DNA of 64,000 nt from Bradyrhizobium sp. ISRA430 (GCF_029909975.1 NZ_CP094516.1:3658001-3722000), one strand, 5' to 3'. Positions 1-8,394 are shown, counted from the first letter of the stretch. The notes: generated from the sequence alone by a model not told the origin. Numbers and translations: made by a program.

Positions 1-901
1 CGGGATCGAGCGTCGGCACGAGATCGGAGCTCTCTTCCGACGATCCGTAGATCAGGCCATTGGCGTTGACGCGCGGGTTGCGCTTGTCGGTCGAGATCGC
101 ATCGTGCTGATAGCGCGTCGGCGCGGCCCAGTCCCACATCGTGAAGACGACATTGCGCTCGATGCCCTTAGGCCGCTCGGGCTTGTCGAACGGCAATTCG
201 CCGGCCGCAATACGGTCGGTCCATTTCGAAAAGAGATCATAGACCTTCTCCGGGCCCATGCTGGCCAGCACCGTCGCCATGTATTCCTGCGCCTGGCCGG
301 CCTGGGTGCGCATCGCCCATGCGGTGTGGGAGTCATAGCCCTCGGTGAACGCCTTCGGGATTTCGCGGATGCCGCGCGTGCCGAGCGCGTGGCAGGATTG
401 GCACATGTTCTTGACCGTATCGACCCACTGGGCCTGCGACTTCATGGTCTCCGGCATCTTGTTGCCCTTGTCGCCGGTGCCCGGAAACTCCTCGGGCCTG
501 GGGATGTCGAGCAGCGAATACCAATACATGCCGGGATAGTTCTGTGCGTCCTGCTTGGGCGAGGCCTGGGCGGCCTTGAAGTCCATCACCTTGCCTGGAC
601 GAGCGTCCTGCTGCGCCGTGTCTTGCAGGCCGTAGCCGCGGACCCAGACCTTGTAGTTGGCCGCGGGAAGGTCCGGGATGACGAACCGGCCCTGATCGTC
701 GGTGACCACCACCTTCGCGTATTTGGTTGGCAGGTCCCTGGTCTCGGCAATCACCCAGACCCCGGCCTCCGCGCCCTTGTCGCTGGTCACCTGCCCGCCG
801 ATGTCATTGGCGGATATCTCGACAGTCGCCGCCATCGCGGCACCGGCATGCAACAGCGCCGTCGCGCCGAGATAGCCGGCAAGCATTCGCCTCAAGCTCA
901 T
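1..901 (-). CDS. Exported carboxypeptidase-regulatory-like protein with a CxxCH haem motif (3' end outside window)
   Basis: The gene runs off the left edge, so only the first 300 residues are visible. ATG at 901 follows GGGAGA. Residues 1-25 form a signal peptide ending AAMAA. Residues about 30-105 look like a carboxypeptidase-regulatory-like beta-sandwich (GxV, DDQGRF, YKVWVRGYG). CQSCH at 167-171 is a c-type haem attachment motif, so a periplasmic haem protein is expected. In the family this module often precedes a larger propeller or oxidoreductase region, which cannot be seen here. It lies downstream of, and on the same strand as, the MmgE/PrpD and PdxA-like genes. Substrate unknown. Confidence 0.8.
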   Translation of the reverse strand, partial: MSLRRMLAGYLGATALLHAGAAMAATVEISANDIGGQVTSDKGAEAGVWVIAETRDLPTKYAKVVVTDDQGRFVIPDLPAANYKVWVRGYGLQDTAQQDARPGKVMDFKAAQASPKQDAQNYPGMYWYSLLDIPRPEEFPGTGDKGNKMPETMKSQAQWVDTVKNMCQSCHALGTRGIREIPKAFTEGYDSHTAWAMRTQAGQAQEYMATVLASMGPEKVYDLFSKWTDRIAAGELPFDKPERPKGIERNVVFTMWDWAAPTRYQHDAISTDKRNPRVNANGLIYGSSEESSDLVPTLDP

Positions 902-1042
902 CGTTTTCTCCCATTCGTTCTACGTTTCGTCCGAGCCTCTTGGCAGGCTTATTCGGACTCGTCTCTCATGGTTTGAGCCGGTCGAAAAACTCTCGAACAA
1001 TTCGCGCGCAAACGTCGCTCGGCACGCTGAATGGTTGTTGCA

Positions 1043-1208
1043 TCACACGGCCATCAACTTGCCGACCTCATCAAGTCGTTCGAGATCGCCGATCTGTTCT
1101 ATCAGCTTTTCGGCTCGGTCGGCACCCAGCACCGGCGCGCCCTTGCGATGCCGTCACGGCGGCGGTTGCGACTGCGGATTGCAGGAAACGTCGGCGCGAC
1201 GGCTTCAC
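1043..1208 (-). pseudogene. Relic of a second Tat-exported MmgE/PrpD-like gene
   Basis: Downstream of the intact MmgE/PrpD stop there is GAGGAG, then GTG at 1208, opening a strong twin-arginine signal (KPSRRRFLQSAVATAAVTAS). The frame soon becomes meaningless. In another frame, ending at TGA 1045-1043, the peptide LIEQIGDLERLDEVGKLMAV appears. It resembles the C-terminal tail of the intact neighbour (MDACWNLEHLPNAADIAKM). The reading is that a tandem paralogue lost almost all its body by internal deletion with a frame change. The two ends are seen directly; the deletion is inference. Confidence 0.5.
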
Positions 1209-1219
1209 TTTCTCCTCGA

Positions 1220-2674
1220 TCAGGCCGGGACCGACATCTTTGCGATATCAGCCGCATTCGGCAGATGCTCGAGATTCCAGCAGGCATCCATGATCCGCCG
1301 GGTCGCCGCGGCCGGAAGGATGCCGTCGGCAAGGTCGGAGAACTTGGTCTCGAGCTGCTTGTCGGTCATCGGCACCTCGAAGCTGCCGATCGCGTGTTCG
1401 ATATAGCGGTTCAGCTTGCGCCCGTCCTTGAGCACGATTGTCAAGTCGACCTGCTCCGGCTTGATGCCAGGGGTAATGACCGGAATCACCTGGTCACGCA
1501 GCGCGACCACGGTCGGATCCGTCACGGCACGGTCGCTGAATTGCTTCTCGCCGCCGGCGCCCTCGACGATCGCAACCGCGACCGCGTGATAGACGCTGAA
1601 CTTGCCCTCGAGGCCTTGATGCGGCGTCTTCTTGCCGGTGAGCTCGAGCACGAGCGGATGGACCTTCAAATCGACACGCTCGATCTGATCGGCGGTCAGC
1701 TTGTTCTGGTTGCGAAGCTGGATCGCGGCGTCGATCGCCGGATGCAAGACGATTCCGCAGGCGAACGGCTTGTAGGTATTGAGTGCGGCCTCGTAGCGCT
1801 TGCCGAGGTCGCCCAGGATCTCGCCATAGTCCTGCTTGGTGCTGATCGTGTTGGCCCAGCCGCGCTTGGCCTCGATCATCGCGCCTGACGAGGTGAAATT
1901 CTTCGACGCCAGGATCGCCGCGAAGATGCCGTTCGCAGCGGCGCGGCCAGGATTGAAGCTCTTGTTCATCGAGCCGAAGGATTCGCGCAGACCCACCGGC
2001 TGGGACGCCGCAAGGCCGAGCGCCCAGGTCATCTGCTGCTCGTTCAGCTTGAGCAGCTTGCCCACCGCGGCAACTGAACCGAACACGCCCGCTGTGCCGG
2101 TGATGTGCCAGCCGACATCGTAGTGGTTCGGGTAGACCGAGTTGCCGATCCGGCACTCGGTCTCGACGCCGAGCACGAGCGCGTTCAGGAACTCCTTGCC
2201 CGAGACGGCTTGCATCTCCGATATCGCGAGGATCGCCGAGGCGACCGGACCGGCGGGATGGATGATCGTCTTCAGATGGGTGTCGTCATAGTCGAAGATG
2301 TGGCTCGACACGCCGTTGATGAAGGCCGCGTTCATGATGTCGAATCGCTCGCGCCGCCCGAACAGGGAGGCCTGCTGCGGACCCGAGAACGGACCGAGCG
2401 CCGCGACCGCGATGTCGACCGTCTCGTGACGCGATCCGCCGATCGCGACGCCAACCCAGTTCAACAGTGTGCGGACGCCTTCCTTCCGGACGTTTGCCGG
2501 CAGATCGTCATAGCTCGCCGTGACGAGATAATGCGCGAGCCTGCGCGTGACCTCTTTGGGCGGCGCTGCCGCTGGCGCCGCGACCGGGGCTTGCGCGAGA
2601 GCGGCATTGGCGCTGGCCGTGGCGAGCGGCAGCGCGGCGGCGGCCTGCAGCAGGGTCCTGCGATCAGTTGGCAT
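1220..2674 (-). CDS. MmgE/PrpD family protein with a Tat-like leader
   Basis: 484 residues, normal length for the MmgE/PrpD (2-methylcitrate dehydratase / cis-aconitate decarboxylase / iminodisuccinate epimerase) superfamily. The N-terminus has twin arginines followed by a hydrophobic stretch (DRRTLLQAAAALPLATAS), so export through Tat is possible; most characterised members are cytoplasmic. The helical domain spans about residues 45-480, with the family-typical SHIFDYDDTH segment and HPAGPVASAI. The start has GGGAGG and overlaps the end of the PdxA-like gene by 11 bp, so the two are translationally coupled. Substrate cannot be told from sequence. Confidence 0.85.
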   Translation of the reverse strand: MPTDRRTLLQAAAALPLATASANAALAQAPVAAPAAAPPKEVTRRLAHYLVTASYDDLPANVRKEGVRTLLNWVGVAIGGSRHETVDIAVAALGPFSGPQQASLFGRRERFDIMNAAFINGVSSHIFDYDDTHLKTIIHPAGPVASAILAISEMQAVSGKEFLNALVLGVETECRIGNSVYPNHYDVGWHITGTAGVFGSVAAVGKLLKLNEQQMTWALGLAASQPVGLRESFGSMNKSFNPGRAAANGIFAAILASKNFTSSGAMIEAKRGWANTISTKQDYGEILGDLGKRYEAALNTYKPFACGIVLHPAIDAAIQLRNQNKLTADQIERVDLKVHPLVLELTGKKTPHQGLEGKFSVYHAVAVAIVEGAGGEKQFSDRAVTDPTVVALRDQVIPVITPGIKPEQVDLTIVLKDGRKLNRYIEHAIGSFEVPMTDKQLETKFSDLADGILPAAATRRIMDACWNLEHLPNAADIAKMSVPA

Positions 2675-3698
2675 AGGCTGCCTCCCGAACCTTCATCGAA
2701 ACCAGTTTGGCCGCGAGGCGGACAGAGCTTTCGAGCGCGCCGGTGTTGGCCACGCCCTTGCCGACGATGTCGAACGCCGTACCATGCGACGGCGTGGTGA
2801 AAACGGTATCGAGACCGGCGGTGACGGTGACACCGCGGTTGAATCCGCGCAGCTTGGTCGCGATCTGGCCCTGGTCGTGATACATCGCGACCACACTGTC
2901 GAACTCGCCGGCGAAGGCGCGGATATAGACGGTATCGGCGGGATAAGGCCCGCTGCAGGCGATACCCGTCTTCGCGGCCGCCTCCACGGTAGGCCTGATC
3001 ATCTCGATCTCGTCGCGGCCGAACAGACCGCCCTCGCCGGCATGCGGGTTGAGCGCGGCGACCGCGATGCGCGGCTTGGCGACGCCAGCCTTGCGCATCA
3101 TGCGGTCGACCAGCTCGATCGCATCGGTGATGCTTTCCGGATTGATGCCCTCCAGCGCCTCGCGCAGCGATTGATGCCCGGTGACGCGCGACATCCACTG
3201 GCCGTCCAGCACGTTCATCTCGGAGAAATAGGAGGTGTGGCCGAGCAGGCTCGCGAACATCTTGTGCTCGTCGGGAAACTTCCAGCCGCCGTCGAACATC
3301 GCGCGCTTGTTCAGCGGCGCGAAGGTGATCGCATCGACTTCGCCGGCCTTGGCGAAGTCGATCGCGCGCGACAGCGTCTCGCCGGTCAGACGGCCGGACT
3401 CGGCGCTGGCCTTGCCGAGCGGGAATTTCGACGGGTCAGTGTTGCCGAGATCGGCGAGCTGCACCGTGCCGCGGCCCCAAGACGCGGCCTTCGGCGAAGC
3501 AATCCGCTCGATCTTCAACTTCACGCCGGCATGCGCCATCCCCATCTCGAGCACGCGGGCGTCACCGACCACGACGAGGCGCGCCACGTCGGCGAGGCGG
3601 TCGTCGGAGAGGATACGCACGGTCTGCTCGGGGCCGATGCCAGTGCAATCGCCCGGGGTCAGTGCGATGACCGGGAGTTCATTGGTGTTGGTAGCCAT
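2664..3698 (-). CDS. PdxA-family 4-phosphohydroxy-acid dehydrogenase
   Basis: 344 residues, full length for the PdxA family of NAD-dependent, divalent-metal dehydrogenases/decarboxylases. The three metal-binding histidines are present: H175 (VTGHQSL), H219 (LNPHAGEGG) and H274 (YHDQGQ). Catalysis as in PdxA is therefore plausible. The context (MmgE/PrpD, DctA, LysR) is catabolic rather than pyridoxal biosynthesis, so a PdxA2-like role on a sugar-acid phosphate or related hydroxy acid is as likely as vitamin B6 synthesis. ATG at 3698 follows AAGGAT. Same-strand neighbours dctA (upstream, 6 bp gap) and mmgE (11 bp overlap) suggest one operon. Confidence 0.85.
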   Translation of the reverse strand: MATNTNELPVIALTPGDCTGIGPEQTVRILSDDRLADVARLVVVGDARVLEMGMAHAGVKLKIERIASPKAASWGRGTVQLADLGNTDPSKFPLGKASAESGRLTGETLSRAIDFAKAGEVDAITFAPLNKRAMFDGGWKFPDEHKMFASLLGHTSYFSEMNVLDGQWMSRVTGHQSLREALEGINPESITDAIELVDRMMRKAGVAKPRIAVAALNPHAGEGGLFGRDEIEMIRPTVEAAAKTGIACSGPYPADTVYIRAFAGEFDSVVAMYHDQGQIATKLRGFNRGVTVTAGLDTVFTTPSHGTAFDIVGKGVANTGALESSVRLAAKLVSMKVREAAYAN

Positions 3699-3704
3699 TG
3701 ATCC

Positions 3705-5087
3705 TTACTTCACTGCTTGGGTTTGAGCGGCGGACTGGGCCCAGTCCTCGCGGTTGAATTCGCCGTCCCATTTGGCGACGACGATCGAGGCGACCGCGTT
3801 GCCGATGGTGTTGGTGATGGCGCGTGCCAGCGACATGAAACGGTCGATACCGAGCAGCAGCGCCAGGCCTTCCGCCGGCAGCCCGGCGGCCACCACGGTG
3901 GCCGCGAGCGCGGCAAAGGCGCCGCCCGTGACGCCGGCGGCGCCCTTGCTGGTGAACAGCATCACCACGAACAGGCTCAGTTGCTGCGCGGCGGTCAGCT
4001 CGATGCCGTAGACCTGGGCGACGAAGATCGTGCTGAGCGGCAGCGTCAGCGCGACGCCGTCGAGGTTGAAGGAATAGCCGGAGGGGATGACGAGGCCCGC
4101 CACCGCACGCCCGACACCCGCCTTCGGCAGCTTTTCCATCATGCCGGGGATGGCGGTTTCCGAAGACGACGTGCCGAGCACGACGAGCAGTTCGGTGCGG
4201 AGCAGGCGCAACAGGTCCATCAGGCGTATGCCGGCAAGGCGGCAGATCGCGCCGAGAACGACGAAAATGAAGAACGCCATCATCGCCCAGGCGGTGCCAA
4301 CCAGCAGCGCCAGCGCATAGAGCGTCGCGGCGCCGAACTTCGCCACCGTAAAAGCCATCGCGCCGAAGGCCCCGATCGGCGCCAGCGCGACAACGACATG
4401 GACGACGCTGAAGATGAGCTCGGTAAGCTTCTCCAGCCCTGAGCGCAGCGGCACGGCCTTCTCGCCGAGCAGCAACAGCCCGATGCCACACAGCAGCGCG
4501 AGCACGAGAACCTGGAGCACATCGCCGCTCGCGAACGCGCCGACAAAGCTCTCCGGAATCATGTGCTGGATGTAGACCGAGAGCGAGCCGACATGGGCCT
4601 GCGAATAGCGGGCAACGGTCTCCGCCTGCTGCGCGGTGGCGTGGGCGACGCCCGCGCCGGGCTGGACCCAGCGCACGACCACGAAGCTGATCAACAAGCA
4701 GAGGGTCGTCACCGCCTCGAAGTAGGCGAAGGCCTTGAGGCCGATGCGGCCCACCGCCTTCATGTCGCCGACCTGCGCGATGCCGGTGACCACGACCAGG
4801 AAGATCAGTGGCGCGATCGTCATCTTGATCAGCGAGATGAAGCTGTCGCCGAGCGGCTTGAACTCGACCGCCACGGTCGGAAGCAGAAAGCCGAACAGCG
4901 CGCCGAGCGCCGCACCGGCCACGACCAGGACATACTGCTCGCGCCAGAGCGGCTTGCGCCGCCGCTCGGCGATCGACCTCGGGATGGGCTCAGACAACGG
5001 AGTTGCGGCGACCTGCAATTTGCTTTCCTCCAAGCGCAATCGTCGCGCCATGCGGGATGGCGCCTTGTTCTGGTTTTGCGATGCCAT
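3705..5087 (-). CDS. dctA: DctA-type C4-dicarboxylate:cation symporter
   Basis: 460 residues. A hydrophilic N-terminal extension of about 45 residues precedes a standard glutamate/dicarboxylate symporter (DAACS) fold. Key family signatures are visible: TSSSETAIP (tip of HP1), GYSFNLDGVAL in TM7 and KGAAGVTGGAF in HP2. It should import C4-dicarboxylates or a related acidic substrate across the inner membrane. It is the first gene of the leftward unit with pdxA-like and mmgE genes and is divergent from a LysR gene only 68 bp away, so it is probably controlled by that regulator. The substrate may differ from succinate given the neighbours. Confidence 0.88.
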   Translation of the reverse strand: MASQNQNKAPSRMARRLRLEESKLQVAATPLSEPIPRSIAERRRKPLWREQYVLVVAGAALGALFGFLLPTVAVEFKPLGDSFISLIKMTIAPLIFLVVVTGIAQVGDMKAVGRIGLKAFAYFEAVTTLCLLISFVVVRWVQPGAGVAHATAQQAETVARYSQAHVGSLSVYIQHMIPESFVGAFASGDVLQVLVLALLCGIGLLLLGEKAVPLRSGLEKLTELIFSVVHVVVALAPIGAFGAMAFTVAKFGAATLYALALLVGTAWAMMAFFIFVVLGAICRLAGIRLMDLLRLLRTELLVVLGTSSSETAIPGMMEKLPKAGVGRAVAGLVIPSGYSFNLDGVALTLPLSTIFVAQVYGIELTAAQQLSLFVVMLFTSKGAAGVTGGAFAALAATVVAAGLPAEGLALLLGIDRFMSLARAITNTIGNAVASIVVAKWDGEFNREDWAQSAAQTQAVK

Positions 5088-5155
5088 TTACATTGGACCA
5101 GCGGCGCATCAGGCGCTAATGCCGTATCGGAATGATTTGAGGACAAAACGTCATT

Positions 5156-6118
5156 ATGGACCTGATCTGGCTGGAGGACTTCCTTGCCATCGCCGAGGAG
5201 GGCGGGTTCTCCCGCGCCGCCGAGCGCCGGCACGTGACCCAGCCGGCGCTGAGCCGCCGCATCAGGTCGCTCGAGGAGTGGCTGGGCACGCCGCTGTTCG
5301 AGCGTTCAACCCACACGATCACGCTGACGGCTGCCGGCGAAAGCTTTCGTCCCGTCGCCGAAGACGTGTTGCGCCGCGTCCTGGTCGGGCGGGAGGAAGC
5401 CCTCGAAGTGGCGCGGCTGAAAGCCGAGACCATCACCTTCGCGGCCACGCACGCGCTGTCGCAGACGTTCTTTCCGGAATGGATCCGCAGCTCGGACAGC
5501 GCGCGGGCCGGCTCCGCCGTTCAGCTCGTCGCCTCCAATTTCGCCGGCTGCGAAAAGCTGCTGCTGGATGCACAGGCGCATTTCCTGCTGGCGCACTATC
5601 ATCCCTCCCTGGTAAGCCGGCTCGACATGGATCGCTTCCTGCGGATCGAACTTTCGACCGACATGCTGATCCCGATCAGCGCGCCCATGACGAAGCCGGG
5701 CCGCGGCGGACGGCGCAGCAAGGCAAAGCCGCGCTACGCCCTGCCCGGCGCATCCGGCGCGCCGCTGCCTTATCTCGCCTATCATCCGGGTTCGGGCGTG
5801 GGACGCCTCGTCACATCGTTCCTGGCGGCGAAGGATCCCGCCGCCTGGCTCGTTCCGAGCTTCGCAGCACCGGTCATGCTGCTGATCGACATGGCGCGCG
5901 AGGGACGTGGCGTGACGTGGGCGCCGATGGGCCTCGTCGGCGCCGATCTCGACAGCGGCCGACTGCTACGTGCAGGCGGTGCGGAGTGGGAAATTCCGAT
6001 CGGCATCTCGCTGTTCCGTCCGCGCGCCCGCATGACCCGCGCCGCCGAGAACTTCTGGAATGTCGTGCGCAAGGGCCGGCCGGCCGGAAAAGCCGCCGCC
6101 GCGCCGCGGACCAGGTGA
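5156..6118 (+). CDS. LysR-family transcriptional regulator
   Basis: 320 residues. The N-terminal winged helix-turn-helix at about 2-60 is classic LysR (FSRAAERRHVTQPALSRRIR), followed by the effector-binding fold at about 90-300 and a basic, alanine-rich tail. It is transcribed away from dctA with a 68 bp shared promoter region, the normal arrangement for LysR regulators that control the divergent gene and themselves. It is inferred to respond to the substrate of the dctA-pdxA-mmgE unit. No unambiguous T-N11-A box was singled out. Confidence 0.88.
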   Translation: MDLIWLEDFLAIAEEGGFSRAAERRHVTQPALSRRIRSLEEWLGTPLFERSTHTITLTAAGESFRPVAEDVLRRVLVGREEALEVARLKAETITFAATHALSQTFFPEWIRSSDSARAGSAVQLVASNFAGCEKLLLDAQAHFLLAHYHPSLVSRLDMDRFLRIELSTDMLIPISAPMTKPGRGGRRSKAKPRYALPGASGAPLPYLAYHPGSGVGRLVTSFLAAKDPAAWLVPSFAAPVMLLIDMAREGRGVTWAPMGLVGADLDSGRLLRAGGAEWEIPIGISLFRPRARMTRAAENFWNVVRKGRPAGKAAAAPRTR

Positions 6119-6285
6119 CGGCGTCTCGTCCCAACCTCAGTCCGTTTGCTCCTTGTTTCGACCGTGGCGCAGCAGCGGCCTTGAACATCTTGACACCGAC
6201 TTTCCGCTGAATATTTTTCTCGCCGAGAAATCTCTTTCTCACCTTCAATAATCAAAGGACTTGAACGCGACCGTCTGGAGAGACG

Positions 6286-6507
6286 ATGATGCTCGATGAG
6301 AATTTGGCCCGTATTCGCGCGCACCGTAACAACATCCACCGCTACCGACGACTGCTGAAGACCAGGCTGGCAGAGATAGAACGCCAGTTCATCGAGAGAC
6401 GTTTCGCAGAAGAGCAGTCGGCGCTTGATAGCCTGACCGCGGCGACCTTTCCCGTGACCTTCCGCTCTTCCAAGCCGCCGATTGACGCGACCGGAGCTGC
6501 GCAATGA
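6286..6507 (+). CDS. Small hypothetical protein (73 aa), rich in Arg/Glu helices
   Basis: 73 residues with ATG ATG at 6286-6291 preceded by GGAGAG. The first 50 residues are charged and probably form a helical hairpin (HRNNIHRYRRLLKTRLAEIE). No known domain is recognised. The stop overlaps the start of the next small ORF as ATGA (6504-6507), which indicates translational coupling and supports both being real. Function unknown. Confidence 0.6.
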   Translation: MMLDENLARIRAHRNNIHRYRRLLKTRLAEIERQFIERRFAEEQSALDSLTAATFPVTFRSSKPPIDATGAAQ

Positions 6508-6680
6508 ACACAGACCGAGACCTGCTCATTCGAGGCAGCGAGAAGGTGATCGGGCATTACGAATTCCTTCTTGCAAACGCGAAAGCCGATCATGAACGCA
6601 AACTCTATCGCCAGCGGATCGAGCGTGAGCGGCGGCTGATCAGCGACCTACAGGGCGAGGCTCCACATCGCGCGGCTTGA
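6504..6680 (+). CDS. Small hypothetical protein (58 aa)
   Basis: Begins MNTDRDLLIRGSEKVIGHYE and ends GEAPHRAA, 58 residues. The ATG overlaps the stop of the preceding 73-aa gene by 4 bp. Like its partner it is charged and helical, with a run of Arg/Glu (RQRIERERRLISD). The two look like a co-translated pair whose products may interact. No family assigned. Confidence 0.5.
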   Translation: MNTDRDLLIRGSEKVIGHYEFLLANAKADHERKLYRQRIERERRLISDLQGEAPHRAA

Positions 6681-6786
6681 GGCGAAGCTCGTCCCTGCGC
6701 GCTGGCGAAGCCTGCAAGAAGAACAAACAGCCCAGGCGCCTGGACTCGGCTGGGCAGCACGATTGCCAGAACGGCCGGCGACAGCG

Positions 6787-7119
6787 TCACACGCGCTTCC
6801 AGTCCGCGGCGGCCCAAGGCCGCCGCAATCGCATCGATACACCGCCGCCGCGCGGCGGGTCGTCGTCATTGTCGCCGTCGAGCTGCCGCAGGGCCGAAAG
6901 AATGTCGGCCAGTCGGATCGTGCAACGCATGCCCGGAATTTCGCGCAAGGCGGGATAGGATTCGACGGCGTACATGTCGGACGCCCAGGACGACAGGATG
7001 ATCCGCTTCTCCGGCGCGGAAAGGTCCGCTGCATTCAGGACGTCGGTGGGGGATTCGTAATGGGCCGCGGGATGAAGCAGCGGGCCTAGGTTGCTGGCAT
7101 TGGTGTTGATGTCGGTCAT
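6787..7119 (-). CDS. Hypothetical protein (110 aa) downstream of the hsp20 genes
   Basis: Start chosen at ATG 7119 because GGAGG sits 8 nt upstream; a longer in-frame start at 7137 lacks one. The protein begins MTDINTNASNLG, has a predicted helical middle (PEKRIILSSWASDMYAVES) and ends in a basic tail. No catalytic motif seen. It follows the two Hsp20 loci on the same strand, separated by a strong hairpin at 7174-7197, so it may be a minor distal member of a heat-shock unit. Function unknown. Confidence 0.6.
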   Translation of the reverse strand: MTDINTNASNLGPLLHPAAHYESPTDVLNAADLSAPEKRIILSSWASDMYAVESYPALREIPGMRCTIRLADILSALRQLDGDNDDDPPRGGGVSMRLRRPWAAADWKRV

Positions 7120-7173
7120 CGGCAATGCCTCCCTCAACGCTCCTTTCCAAGGGATGGGTTTGGGTGACGATTG

Positions 7174-7197
7174 GACGGCGGCGCCGACGCCGCCGTC
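7174..7197. terminator. Perfect 10-bp GC stem-loop between hsp20 and the 110-aa gene
   Basis: GACGGCGGCG, loop CCGA, then CGCCGCCGTC: a perfect 10-bp stem with a 4-nt loop. No T-run follows on either strand, so it may be a weak terminator, an RNA processing or stabilising hairpin 3' of hsp20, or both. Confidence 0.5.
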
Positions 7198-7208
7198 TGT
7201 GATTTGTG

Positions 7209-7697
7209 CTAGTGCGTGCTGATGGCGATGCGCTTGACGGCTGCCTGCGCCTTCTCCGATTTCGGCAACGAGATAGTCAGGACACCGTCCTTAAACGACG
7301 CCTCGGCCTTGTCTTCGTCGACGTCCTCAAGCGGAATCTGCCGCTCGAAGGCGCCGTAGTAGCGCTCGGTGAAGTATTTGCCTTCATCCTTGTGCTCATC
7401 CTTCTTCTCGCCGCGGATCGTCAGGACGCCATTGGTGATTTCGATCTGGACGTCCTTCTCCGTCATCCCGGGCAGCTCCGCCGAGATCGTCAGCGTCTTG
7501 TCGGTGTCGCTGAGTTCGATCCTTGGCCAGCCGAGGCGCCCCTTCATCAGCGGCAGGCCGGATCCGCCGAAGCCCCGGAACACGTCGTCGAACAGACGGT
7601 TCATCTCGCGATGCAGCGTCATGAACGGATCGTAGCTGTCCCGCGCCTGCGCAAGCTCCTGGTTTCTCGACCAGGGAATAAGATCGCGAATAGCCAT
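7209..7697 (-). CDS. Hsp20/alpha-crystallin family small heat-shock protein
   Basis: 162 residues: N-terminal arm (1-50, including MNRLFDDVFRGFGG), alpha-crystallin domain (about 52-150) with ELPGM and the hallmark GVLTISLPK near the end, and a short tail. It is an ATP-independent holdase that binds unfolding proteins in the cytosol as an oligomer. ATG at 7697 follows AAGGAGAA. It lies 81 bp downstream of a disrupted Hsp20 gene on the same strand and probably shares its heat-regulated transcript. This is the class A-type protein of the pair. Confidence 0.93.
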   Translation of the reverse strand: MAIRDLIPWSRNQELAQARDSYDPFMTLHREMNRLFDDVFRGFGGSGLPLMKGRLGWPRIELSDTDKTLTISAELPGMTEKDVQIEITNGVLTIRGEKKDEHKDEGKYFTERYYGAFERQIPLEDVDEDKAEASFKDGVLTISLPKSEKAQAAVKRIAISTH

Positions 7698-7778
7698 GGT
7701 GTTCTCCTTCGTTCAACGGTCTCGAGAGCGCCGAGGCCACATGCCGTCCACGCTCCTAAGACAACGCTTTGGACGAGC

Positions 7779-8230
7779 CTAAGCTGCTTTCTGCTGCTCG
7801 ATCTGCGACGTAGGAGACGTGCCGCTCGCAATCTCGATGCGCCGCGGCTTCATGGCCTCCGGAACCTCGCGGACGAGATCGATGATCAGGAGCCCGTCCT
7901 GGAAGGATGCCTGCTTCACCTGAACATAGTCGGCGAGGTTGAACACGCGCCGGAACGGACGCGCGGCGATGCCGTGGTACAGATATTCGTGCGCGCTGGT
8001 CTCGGGCTTCTGGCCCTCGATGATGAGCGCGTTCTGTTCCGCCGTCACGGTGATATCGCCAACGCCACGGCAAGGCTGATCCGGTAGTGATCCTCGCCGG
8101 AACGCTCGATGTTGTAGGGGGGATAATTGTCCTCGGTCGCCTGACGCAACGTGCTGTCGACGAGATCGGCCAGATGATCAAAGCCGATGGTCGAGCGCCA
8201 CAGGGGGGCGAAGTCAAAGGTGGTCCTCAT
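7779..8230 (-). pseudogene. Frame-disrupted IbpA/HspH-type Hsp20 gene
   Basis: ATG at 8230 with GGAGGA opens MRTTFDFAPLWRSTIGFDHL and proceeds to GEDHYRISLAVA. The frame is then lost (stop at about 8045) while the continuing Hsp20 sequence (DITVTAEQNALIIEGQKPE to the C-terminus) lies in another frame ending at 7779. The total of 452 nt is one short of a multiple of three. Around 8058-8070 the expected Gly-Phe loop is missing, so a small deletion (1 or 10 nt net) in the alpha-crystallin domain explains it. The product should be non-functional unless this is a sequencing error. The ribosome-binding region and thermometer leader are intact. Confidence 0.82.
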
Positions 8231-8330
8231 AACCAAGTCCTCCAAAGAGCAAGCTGGATACGAAGGGACGCAAGACAGGGTCTCAGACGGGGTCCGAAGA
8301 CACCAGTCCGGCGCCCGCGCCGGACCCGAT
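8231..8330 (-). promoter_or_regulatory. ROSE-like RNA thermometer leader of the disrupted hsp20
   Basis: Just upstream of the ATG, TTGCT (8252-8248) precedes GGAGGA (8243-8238) by 4 nt, matching the conserved U-U/C-GCU element that masks the Shine-Dalgarno in ROSE thermometers of rhizobial small-heat-shock genes. The leader is long and can form further GC hairpins (for example around 8300-8330: TCCGGCGCGGGCGCCGGA). Known ROSE elements melt at heat shock to expose the SD. Extent of the leader is estimated. Confidence 0.6.
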
Positions 8331-8387
8331 CTGGCGTCCGGCACGCCGCTCTCGCGGCGAAAATCCACTTAGAAAACCGGAAATCGA

Positions 8388-8394
8388 TTTCAAG
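8388..8394 (-). promoter_or_regulatory. CTTGAAA, possible RpoH-type -35 element for the hsp20 unit
   Basis: CTTGAAA on the minus strand, about 160 bp upstream of the disrupted hsp20, fits the -35 of alphaproteobacterial sigma-32 promoters. A convincing -10 at the right distance was not found, so this is tentative. Confidence 0.3.

Noticed and set aside
4735..6210. A 491-codon plus-strand frame across dctA and lysR
   Set aside because: It covers real genes in other frames and shows low-complexity Arg/Pro composition; dctA and lysR have clear families.
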